A stretch of 64,000 nucleotides of DNA. It comes from Pinus tabuliformis. Its lineage: Eukaryota; Streptophyta; Pinopsida; Pinales; Pinaceae. Made by a program: the position numbers and the translations under genes. The stretch spans positions 605,291,980-605,355,979 of the forward strand of contig CM062815.1 of the NCBI GenBank assembly GCA_031772625.1, given 5' to 3'. The notes beneath the pieces were generated by a model. The model was not told where the DNA came from. It searched no databases and worked only from the letters and a program-made list of their open reading frames with translations. This document shows positions 56,114 to 64,000 of this stretch, one piece after another (the first letter of the stretch is position 1; each line of letters begins with the position of its first letter).

Positions 56114-58324
56114 CTAGGAATCTTCCGAATCCAACCAGAAGATTGGATTAGATTTCATTTTGTAGGTTTCCACTGTGGCCACTTCCGCCAGATTACTTGG
56201 AGGCGGTAGGGCGAAAGTACCCATTAAGGCAGGGTCTTTTAGGAAACCTACTTCGATATTTTGGAAAAAATGATTCCTTGCATGGATCATTGGAATGCTT
56301 CCTGTAACTTGTGAACTGTTGGGGAGAAAAGTTTGTTGGTCGACGATTGTAATTCCTTCTTGGGAGGGAAATGCAATCCTCCTGAAATAGGTCGACACAA
56401 CCGCGGCCATGGCATAGATCCAAGGCCTTCCTAATAGGATGTTGTAATCGAGGTTTCCATCAATTACTTCAACATCAATCCCTACTGTTTTGCCCCCCAG
56501 TTCAACTTGCAAGTTACTTAAAATCCCGTATGGAGTGTATGATCGTCCATCAAATGATTTTAACGTCGTTGACGATTTTGACAAGGGTGGTGATCCTAAT
56601 TCTTTCCAGCAACTCATTGACATAAGACATGTAGATGCCCCCTCATCAATAATTGTTCGATGAACAGTTTTGTTGAGGGCTTTCACTTGAATAAGGAAAG
56701 CTAGTTGAGCTGGTAACTGAGGGTCATATCCTTTATTATCAAAGGCCACAAGATTGGAATCCATTGGGCCAATCTCACCTATAGCTGATAATAAAGCTTG
56801 CTCTTGGGAGGTGCAATTTTGCACTACCTCAGGTGTCGACATAGCGGACGATGATTGAGCCAGATCCTCTATTATATTATAATCCTGTGTTACATTTGCA
56901 CGAGGATTAAATGTCGATTTGTGTACTACTCCCTTTGGCGAGTTTATTATTGGCTTAGGAACGATGGGCGGCACAATTTCGTTCAAAGTTGTTGTCGAAC
57001 TACTAGGTTGTTTATCAGCCTTGTTATTCGACCGCTGTGGATTCCGGTAATCTTTACTCCTTGTCAAAGCATTATTCTGTTGCTTCGAGGTAGACAACAT
57101 AAGCACTTGGGATGTGGAAGCATTTTGATTAGCAACCATATTTTGACCTGGATTAGGAAACGGATCAGTCAATACTGCTGGGGTTTTTGAACTCTTGAAG
57201 AGTTTCTTAACTTCAGCTATATGTGGACAATCTTTCGTCCAATGATCCTCATCGCATATATGACACCCTGTCGGGGGTTTCCTTTTTCTTCCTGTCTTTT
57301 TCTTCTTGCCCCCTGGTTGCTTCAGTTGTTTGCCTTTGTCGGTCGACATGGCATTTACTTCTGAGGTAAGAAGTTCTTCATTCGCATTTTGATTAGAAAT
57401 TTTGCGTTTTCCAGTCACGCCATTACTGGCGTGAGAGTTAGTATTCGATCCAGGAGGGGGAGGAATTGAAAATTCAGGTCTAGGGGCATCAGGTATTTTG
57501 TCGTAGAGCGTGCCCGACTGAGTATATACTAAGTCTAAATATTGAGCACGAGCAATGACTTGCTCCTCTGTTACGACTCCTCCCTTGGCCACATCTTCCG
57601 TTATAGCCGGAAGTAATGACTTTATAAACCATTCAGCTAACAGCTGATCGGGAACGTAAGTTTTTACCATTCTACGACGACGTCGCCACTCATGTATATG
57701 ATCAGATATGTGAGTGGCCGTTGTCTGTTTGAAGTTGGTAAGGAGTTCCGTCCCTGTTTCATACCTTATCGGTAATTGAAAATGGGTTAAGAAAGTCGTG
57801 GCTAAGGAGCTGAAATTGTCGAAAGAGGCTCTTGGCAATTCAATGTACCATTTAGCCGCTGGACCTGTCAATGTCCTCTGGAAGAGGCGAAGTCTTATCG
57901 AATCATCATTCAGGGTGTTCGATGAACACCATAGATGGAATGTCATCACATGATTCGACGGGTCTTCACCCGGATTTCCATTAAATTTAGGAATATCTGA
58001 CGGAAGTTTATGTGGAATCGCTGGCCACCAAGGGGCATAAGAAATTGGATCATTCGTCAGCCGGTTTAGATCTGGTAATTCTAGAGTTGCTACAAAGGGC
58101 AACTGTTGATTCAGGTTAGGCGAAGCATATCCAGGATAAGATGGTATCGCCTGAGCAATGGGTCTTTGCAGACCAGCATAATGCTGACAACTTTGACAAG
58201 GTTGATGGGCGTAACCATTATAGTATGGTTGTCCATTACTTACAAAGACTTGTTGCTCAGGTCCTTGATATGATTGCTGGAAAGGCGGTTGTTGAGATTG
58301 AAGCAGCTCTGGTTGTTGGACCAT
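56114..58324 (-). CDS. gag: Gag-protease, main part
   Basis: 736 open codons after the TAG at 58330. A Gln/Pro-rich start is followed by the retrotransposon gag domain (DIPKFNGNPGEDPSNHVMTF, GPAAKWYIELP, FLTHFQLPIRYETGTEL, HEWRRRRRMV). The zinc knuckle CHICDEDHWTKDC is a shortened CX2CX3HX4C form (about 57265-57227), preceded by a basic KKKKTGRKRKPP. The aspartic protease has TIIDEGASTCLMS (catalytic Asp at about 56655; DEGA in place of DSGA) and YNILLGRPWIYAMAAVVS. It ends FWLDSEDS. Gag forms the particle and protease processes it; no pol is attached. The frame is intact, unlike nearly all other ORFs here. Confidence 0.9.
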   Translation of the reverse strand: MVQQPELLQSQQPPFQQSYQGPEQQVFVSNGQPYYNGYAHQPCQSCQHYAGLQRPIAQAIPSYPGYASPNLNQQLPFVATLELPDLNRLTNDPISYAPWWPAIPHKLPSDIPKFNGNPGEDPSNHVMTFHLWCSSNTLNDDSIRLRLFQRTLTGPAAKWYIELPRASFDNFSSLATTFLTHFQLPIRYETGTELLTNFKQTTATHISDHIHEWRRRRRMVKTYVPDQLLAEWFIKSLLPAITEDVAKGGVVTEEQVIARAQYLDLVYTQSGTLYDKIPDAPRPEFSIPPPPGSNTNSHASNGVTGKRKISNQNANEELLTSEVNAMSTDKGKQLKQPGGKKKKTGRKRKPPTGCHICDEDHWTKDCPHIAEVKKLFKSSKTPAVLTDPFPNPGQNMVANQNASTSQVLMLSTSKQQNNALTRSKDYRNPQRSNNKADKQPSSSTTTLNEIVPPIVPKPIINSPKGVVHKSTFNPRANVTQDYNIIEDLAQSSSAMSTPEVVQNCTSQEQALLSAIGEIGPMDSNLVAFDNKGYDPQLPAQLAFLIQVKALNKTVHRTIIDEGASTCLMSMSCWKELGSPPLSKSSTTLKSFDGRSYTPYGILSNLQVELGGKTVGIDVEVIDGNLDYNILLGRPWIYAMAAVVSTYFRRIAFPSQEGITIVDQQTFLPNSSQVTGSIPMIHARNHFFQNIEVGFLKDPALMGTFALPPPSNLAEVATVETYKMKSNPIFWLDSEDS

Positions 58325-58327
58325 CTG

Positions 58328-58330
58328 CTA
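58328..58330 (-). other. In-frame amber codon in gag
   Basis: TAG followed by CAG ATG. It separates about 208 codons from 736 codons in the same frame. The context matches only the CAR part of the known leaky TAG-CAR-YYA signal, so mutation is more likely than programmed readthrough. Confidence 0.8.
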
Positions 58331-58954
58331 TTGACCAATACCGGATGATTGACCAGGATGAGGAGTCACAGTACTTGTTTGAGTCTGAGTCGCTCCAGAT
58401 AAGGAGGCACTACCCTGAGATTGTGATTGAGTCGCTGAGCCAAGAGGTTGTTGTATTACAACAGGTGGCGTTTGTACTTGCGACACATTCGCCATACCAG
58501 GTATAGTGGTAACATTCGACCCAGGGTGGACTGGTTGCATAGAATATACAACTCCTGGTTGTTGAGGCAGTATTGGTACCCAACTGCTGGATGTAATTCC
58601 AGTTTGACCTGAACTTTGTTGTGAACTCACGGATGGGCATCCTCCCGAAGGAGGTAATGAAAAGGCATACTGCCCCCCATATGGTATCAATCCGGAACTT
58701 AAGGGGATCGATTGCCCAGGTTGACCTCTAAATGGATCAATTTGGCGAGTTTCAACATAAGAAATACCAGATGATAATCCGGACGAAGAAATAGGAACTA
58801 ACCATGTCATCGTCCCTGATGGGACTCCGGCTTGTTGTTGACAACTTGCCGAGACAGATGGTATACCAGCGAACATCGTTGGAGTAGCAGTAGGAGCCTC
58901 TGCTGCTGCTATGTCGGACGACACAGTCCTAGATGTCGACGGTTGCTCAGACAT
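58328..58954 (-). CDS. gag: Gag N-terminal part before an in-frame TAG
   Basis: I chose ATG 58954 (MSEQPSTSRTVSSD) over the longer frame open to 59446, because upstream sequence overlaps leader hairpins and lacks Gag-like composition. About 208 codons rich in Ser, Gln, Pro and Gly, ending GQSSGIGQ. TAG at 58330-58328, then CAG and ATG, then the main gag in the same frame. The stop lies in a Gln-rich stretch and is one C-to-T step from CAG. Confidence 0.7.
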   Translation of the reverse strand: MSEQPSTSRTVSSDIAAAEAPTATPTMFAGIPSVSASCQQQAGVPSGTMTWLVPISSSGLSSGISYVETRQIDPFRGQPGQSIPLSSGLIPYGGQYAFSLPPSGGCPSVSSQQSSGQTGITSSSWVPILPQQPGVVYSMQPVHPGSNVTTIPGMANVSQVQTPPVVIQQPLGSATQSQSQGSASLSGATQTQTSTVTPHPGQSSGIGQ

Positions 58955-60695
58955 ATCTAGTCTATCCAATAGATTTCTTAGCGATTTTACAGGAACTTCC
59001 ACTTGTGGTGGACTAACTTCGAAGATCAACGAGGGAAGGGTGATGATTATTCCACTTAAAATAAATTTTATTAACGACGCTTTTAGACACAAACTTGCTT
59101 TTTCATGTTTTAAGAGTCGAGAAAAGCTAAAGATGACTCTAGTCGCCTTCGATATATTAACGAGCCCGAAGTGACAAATGCTCGGTTGGACTTTTTCAGT
59201 TATAGAGTTTGAAAAAGGCCAAAAGAAACTGCTCTGGAGATCTAGGCAGAGGGTGTGCCAAACCTTTCGCGAAACCACAGAATACGTTTTACGGTACGGG
59301 TGGTCGATCTTCGTGAATGCTGTGTTCACTGCATCGCGATCAGTAGGGCGGCCGACACGGCTTCCTAAGGATAAAGGATAAAAGCCTATAGGGGTCTCCC
59401 AATATACGCGACGGTACGCGGGAGCACAAGTCCGTATTAGTGCCACCGACTCTCAGGAGGAATCACCCACCTTCGTAGAGATCGACAGTCACTATGTTTA
59501 ACGACGCCGGAACACGTCTCTACCTAGACCTCTAGATGTTTGCGTTAAATTCCAAAGCGTTGTTATGTAAATTGAGTTTATTTTAATGTTGATCTTTCTT
59601 AACAGTTTGTCTTTCAGGATCACCACGAGTTGTATTGGTACAAATTCCTAAATGCAGCTAAAATGATAAGCAAGCTTTCACAATCTTTTTAGCTTTGAAA
59701 ATCCTAACTACTGAGGGGAGAGAAAAACAATATCTTTCCACACAGAGCACAAAGCACAAACTAATGCACTTTCTCCTAGATCAGACACCCAAACTTATCA
59801 AAATGCAAATGCAAGATGCATGTATTTCTTTTCTTTTCCTTTAATGTTGATGCTAACAAAAGGAAAACTGTTGTATGACTTTCGAATTCAATTTGAAGCG
59901 TAAACAAACAAGTATTGTCTAAATGAAAAGACGCTTTACAGGTACTTGTTTTACACTAAAAATATATGAATTCAAACCATAAAGTGAAAACAAAAAAACT
60001 CAAACAGCCATGAACAGTAATAACACTAACTCATAAGATCACAAAGATACTTTTACAGCTCAGGATCTAAGAGGCCACAGCTACTAGGTTCGCTTTTCAC
60101 AATGGGAAATTGTAACTGAAACAAGAAATACTGAAAGAACGTTTACAATTTCATCACACAACTGAGGCGGAATAATGTCAAGGAGAAGTGGTCTAAAGCA
60201 AGTACAATAACCAGCAAGCAATCAGCCAAAAACAAGTGCAAACAGGGCCAAGACACAAAGGAAGAGCTGAGCTAGACTAAGGCTAACTGGACCAGCGCAG
60301 GCACTAGTTCACCAGTTTGACTCTCAGCGCAGTTCCCGAAGGGAGCACCTGCGCTGTAATGCAGACTGCCTGTGGACAGCCTGCACTGACTTACGAGAGT
60401 TACGTCTGCTAAGAATTCCGGGTCATAAAAAGCTCAAAAATGTACTGTTTTGACTGAAATAAAATGCTATGGGTTAAGTACAGGCTAAGGGATGATCAAG
60501 AGGATAAAGATCTATCACAAAGAGTAAGGATTCATCTGTAGATTAGCTCTTTAAATCTTGAATTTGCTCAGCAAAGGAGCAAGAGTAGCAAAAACCCTCT
60601 ACTTCGCTTTTGATAGAGTCAAAAGCTTTTCGATTCGGTACTCCTTTCTTCAAGAAATGAATAGCAAAATACTACAACAACAAGATACTAGGATC
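58955..60695 (-). other. Untranslated leader of the gag-protease element
   Basis: 1.7 kb between primer-binding site and gag. Two hairpins of the covarying type lie at 59114-59139 and 59161-59184. The minus-strand frame at 59446-58955 is open but not Gag-like. No other gene seen. Confidence 0.6.
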
Positions 60696-60713
60696 TCCCC
60701 AGCGGAGTCGCCA
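60696..60713 (-). other. Primer-binding site of the gag-protease element
   Basis: TGGCGACTCCGCTGGGGA, three bases after the 5' LTR. This form is typical of the Tat/Ogre lineage of plant gypsy elements, for which an Arg tRNA primer has been reported. Confidence 0.75.
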
Positions 60714-60716
60714 GTT

Positions 60717-61786
60717 TGTTGTGGGGAAAAGTATCCGATGCGGATGACACTAACCCTTTCTAAAGGTGACAGACTTTAGCAACAACTGAATGACAAAGTT
60801 TTCATGTTCATCTTTATGAAAGCACAGAGAGAATAGAAAGAGGATCAACCAACCTGGTGTCTTGCGCTTAGTCGATCCTTGTCCTTCTCGCTTTGTATCC
60901 CGTTCCCAGCTCTTTACTCTCCAAGCCGATCCAGCTACACACAGAATCTGCACAACAAAAGGGAGCAAACTACGAGATACAAGCAATCATAATTGAAGCA
61001 TGGATTAGGTTGCATCAAATATACATGTAAACACAAAAGCATCTATGTAAAACAAGTATATAGAAGAACATGCAAACTTTATTGATAGAAAGTAACAGGG
61101 TTCCAGAGGAAGTTACAACCAATGATGTTGGCCCCAATCCAGCAGCACCTCCTCGGCAGCAAGAACTCTCTTCTTCACCTCTAGTAAAACAATCACCCAA
61201 TAATCCTGGCAGTATACCAACAGCACCTCCTTGCTTATACAAAATTCCCAGCCTCTTTAGACCTCATAGAAGAGCTCTATATATAGGAGGGAAGAGGAAA
61301 GGATGAGTCAGCTGGAGGCTGGCATATAGCTGACTAGTGTCTTCTCCATCTTCAGTTAATCTTCAGTTCCTATGTCCACTTGGAGATCCTTGCTTACACA
61401 TGGTGATCAAGTACCTCTTACTCATCACAGGGCGAATCTCATGAACCAAGTGTCATTTTGGAAGCTTCCTGGGCATTGACACCTTGAGAAATGAGCCTGC
61501 CACTTGTCCAAACACGTTCAGCGCAGGTAGCTAGTGTTGGAGTTGCATTTCAGTGCAGGTAGACAGTGTAGCAGTTGACATTCAGTGCAGGTAGCCAGTG
61601 TAGCAGCTGACATGATCCAGAATTTGCTTGTTTTTGAGTGTTTTCAGGTGGAGAACTGATTTGAAGTGCTGTGATTTGCTGACCTTGTTCCTCTAGGGGT
61701 AAGAACAACATGTTTAGGGACTTTGGATCCCTTTAATTATTGACATTTCATGCTCCATGCTGCGAGGCACAAAAATGTCTATAACA
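60717..61786 (-). repeat. 5' LTR of the gag-protease element
   Basis: Same 1070 bp as 52951-54020 with three visible substitutions (near 61373, 61563 and 61686). Confidence 0.95.
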
Positions 61787-63107
61787 CTGTAGTACCCCTT
61801 TTTCGCGCATTTGGACAATCAACATCGGAGAGTCTACCATTTCATGGTCAAACTGCTCATAGTATGGACAAGATATTCTTGTCAAGTTAGTACAATGGTG
61901 AGCGTAGTGCCCCGACCCTCCGCAATTATAACAGATTAGTTGTTTCCACCCTCATCCAGGCCCCATTCCTCCTCTCCCTCACCCATGTCCTTGGAATCTA
62001 CCACGTGGCCTGGCGGTTAGGTCGAAACCCCACGCCTCAGTCTGCATTCGATAGGCTTGGGTCCTCTCCATCATTAGCTCATAGCTTCGACACATTCGCT
62101 CGTCGTGACCCACTGATCTACAAAAGTTGCAGTACAGTTGCTACGGAGTCTAGGTATACTTCTACAATAGGTGACAGTTGTCTGTTGCGTGCTTCCCTCC
62201 TACTTGACAAATTGCGCACCATAGCGTGGGCGCCGCACTTGGCCCTGCTTGTACCTCCAGCCTTAATGGCACTGGTCCCCCTCCCATTAGATAGTTCGTG
62301 AATACGGGGAAGTGATCTTTGTCGTGACCTTGACCCCTTCATTTGATACACCCCACTTCTATGTGCGCCTCTGGTCGGGGTGCCCTTTCTTGCTTCAAAC
62401 TTTGCATTTCTAAGCATAGGTTTTGTAGTTGCGTACAGATTTACTAAACTCCCAACCCCAGATCTTGTATTGGAGTTTCATGCAACCTCACTGCTGTCTC
62501 TAATGCTTTAGCTTGGGTTGAGATCTTTTGCTATGACAGCGCCACCCTCATATGTGGTGTCAAAGATGCCACAAACCATGCTCAGTGCTGCGCATCCGTC
62601 AGCGTCATGTTAGCCTCGTAGATTGTACTTTTCAATCTCTGATCCAGATCCCATGGGGTTTCACCAGGTAGCATTGCGATCTCCTTGAACCTGATCCAGC
62701 CACCTCTCCTCAGAGATCCACAGATTTCTATTTTCTTGTTCCACAAACCTGTGAAGCTTTTGATCCAACTAATCTTCAAGTTCTTTCTTTGTAGGGTTCC
62801 AGTGTTTTGACAACAGACATCCCTTACGTAGATCCTGGTCTCAGCAACAGAACCATTTGTTGGCTAATTTGGCCCTGACCCAGGTTCAAAAGAGTTATTA
62901 GCCAAACAAATCTCACAGCTACCAGCCCTTTCAACGATAGTCTGCGGAGTGCAGGCTGAGTTCTCACTCGAGGTAGTAGGGGAGGGTGCTAGAACATGGT
63001 TTCCGCACCCTTGGGATGTCTTGATGTGGTCTGGAGGGGTCGCAAACTGTTCTGCGGCCTCGCGCCACTCTGTACTGCTGTCAGGCTTCCACGTAGATCC
63101 ACACAGG
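61787..63107 (-). pseudogene. gag: Gag, N-terminal and knuckle part, pol-less gypsy element
   Basis: Minus-strand frames with stops and shifts. GETPWDLDQRLKSTIYEANM (about 62660-62600) is the gag core. The intact knuckle CYNCGGSGHYAHHC (about 61945-61900) is followed by CPYYEQFDHEMVDSP and MREKGVLQ, where the young element inserted. Translation resumes at 52950 without loss. Confidence 0.65.
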
Positions 63108-63139
63108 TGCATTTTCTTATTAATGAATTTATTATAGAT

Positions 63140-63692
63140 CTAATCTACTTCTTAAGGTCTTTAAGCAAACATTTAACAGTAACAACTAGTGCGCGCAATC
63201 ATCAATATGCATAAATTTAGAACATAAGCCACAAATAGATTCGCGATAAAACACATAATGATTTAGAAACTCTTATCTTTATCAATCCCCTTTTCAGCAC
63301 AACTAGATCCGCCCTACACACTCAGCTGCAGGGGTCTGCGCACACAGTTGCGGACTCTACCAGGCCTCTATGCTCACAGCTACAGAGCCTCTATCTATCT
63401 ACCAACACCCTTGACTCTGACTTACAGACACTGAGAGAATATTGCCTTTATAAACCCATAACATTAAGATCCAAAACCAAAAATAACTTCTAGTCATAGA
63501 GCCTTGCTCTATTTATACATTTCCATGGTCCGCGGATGATGGGCAGGCCGACTCACCTTCTATTTTCTTACATTATTTTCGAGTGGACAACCATTTGACT
63601 TGACTTATTACAATTCGCGCTCTGTGCACTTCGCAGAGTCTTTACCATACTTTTACCCAAAATTGTGGGCTTTGAGCCCCAAAACTGTTACA
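63140..63692 (-). repeat. Probable 5' LTR of the pol-less gypsy element
   Basis: Minus strand begins TGTAACAGTTTTGGGGC at about 63692 and has TGTATAAATAGAGC (TATA box at 63510-63517). The right end of the LTR and a primer site were not found, and no partner LTR was seen, so limits are approximate. Confidence 0.4.
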
Positions 63693-64000
63693 CAGGGCCT
63701 TCGCTACCCAACACGAGGTTGATGAAAAATTCTAAACTACCTAATGTTTTGTATCACTTTCAAAAGAAGTTTGAGGGAGAACTTTCAACTGATATTTAGG
63801 GTGAGTAATAGATGCATCTACCTTATATTTTACAACTTCCTATTCTACAATTGGTGTGTAATAGATGAAAACATGATCATGGCATGTTACTAAATTAGAT
63901 TCCTCTATATATAAGGAATATTAGCCGTCTTGTTGTGTTGTGAGAGGAAAATTTCTCTATAGCTTAGGAGGGGGGAATGTTTTTGTAGTTTTTTGTGTAT
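63693..64000 (+). other. Right edge, possible start of another LTR
   Basis: No ORF. CTCTATATATAAGG at about 63902 and a purine-rich AGGAGGGGGGAATG at the edge could belong to an LTR continuing outside the window. Confidence 0.3.

Larger units (their letters stand above)
52951..61786 (-). mobile_element. Young gag-protease-only LTR retrotransposon with hairpin arrays
   Basis: A complete structure on the minus strand: 5' LTR 61786-60717, primer-binding site TGGCGACTCCGCTGGGGA (60713-60696), 1.7 kb leader, gag-protease (58954-56114, one in-frame TAG), a 2.1 kb 3' region without RT or integrase, polypurine tract ACTTTAGGGGGCAA, 3' LTR 54020-52951. Perfect TSD CTGTA (52946-52950; 61787-61791). 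The two 1070-bp LTRs differ at three sites that I could see. The primer site resembles that of Tat/Ogre-lineage gypsy elements. It must rely on pol from another element. Hairpins of the form CGAGC...GCTCG recur in leader and 3' region. Confidence 0.9.
48980..63692 (-). mobile_element. Pol-less gypsy element split by the gag-protease element
   Basis: On the minus strand: a probable 5' LTR (63692 to about 63140), gag with knuckle (63107-61787, resuming 52945), protease (52500-52200), a stretch of unknown coding, and an extra ORF (50454-48980). Removing the element at 52951-61786 and one TSD joins the gag frame exactly. No RT, RNase H or integrase was found. The 3' LTR was not identified; the left end merges into AT-rich DNA at about 48978. 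Confidence 0.65.

Noticed and set aside
58328..58330. Programmed readthrough of the gag amber codon
   Set aside because: Only the CAR half of the known leaky context is present, and the codon sits in a Gln run where CAG to TAG is a single transition. Kept as a finding but not accepted as a mechanism.
59000..59446. N-terminal extension of gag from 59446
   Set aside because: Open by chance; it covers leader hairpins, has no Gag features, and MSEQPSTSR at 58954 is a better start.

Overview
The window is a stretch of nuclear DNA from a seed plant with a large, repeat-filled genome. A gymnosperm is my best guess, based on the density of old L1-type LINEs, Ty3/gypsy and Ty1/copia elements and the long AT-rich spacers; that is an inference. 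I found no convincing host gene, rRNA, tRNA or CRISPR array. Almost everything that can be explained is transposable-element sequence nested several layers deep, and target-site duplications (TSDs) allow much of the order of insertion to be read.

Layout. 1-2488: 3' end of an LTR element (+) inserted into a decayed Ty1/copia element (2489-6774). 7060-20235: one LINE (+) split by an 11 kb insertion (7786-18860, 8-bp TSD). That insertion carries an unrecognised coiled-coil ORF (15664-17408) and is itself interrupted by a second LINE on the minus strand (LINE1, 8275-14872, 11-bp TSD). LINE1 contains the 3' end of a copia-type element (9545-11793). A foldback element sits at about 18990-19530. 20236-42767: a long minus-strand LINE (LINE2), cut by a retroposed insert (22009-23578), by a copia-type element (24157-37882) and by a 1.5 kb insert (38254-39718). 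The copia-type element contains a nearly complete chromodomain-bearing Ty3/gypsy element (27453-33288) and a 2.6 kb gag-protease-only gypsy (33492-36122). 44886-47332: a SINE-like element next to a half-LINE that encodes only ORF1. 48980-63692: a pol-less gypsy element on the minus strand, split by a young gag-protease-only LTR element (52951-61786) with near-identical LTRs and a perfect 5-bp TSD.

Most notable. (1) The half-LINE at 45140-47332 has a 448-codon ORF in which a full 76-residue ubiquitin fold ending in RLRGG is fused to a LINE ORF1 protein (DUF4283 plus CCHC knuckle). It has a 17-bp perfect TSD and shares its 3' tail with the larger LINE1. (2) The gag-protease element at 52951-61786 carries at least ten short hairpins whose arms differ in sequence but stay paired. 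A divergent relative at the left edge of the window preserves one hairpin by compensatory changes, which points to conserved RNA structure. (3) Several unrelated LTR families here keep gag or gag-protease but lack pol, so parasitic or trans-mobilised copies are prominent.

The elements depend on one another as follows. The chromovirus-like element is the only one with a nearly complete pol. The gag(-protease) elements and the half-LINE would need reverse transcriptase supplied in trans. All reading was by eye; family names rest on motif recognition, not on searches.
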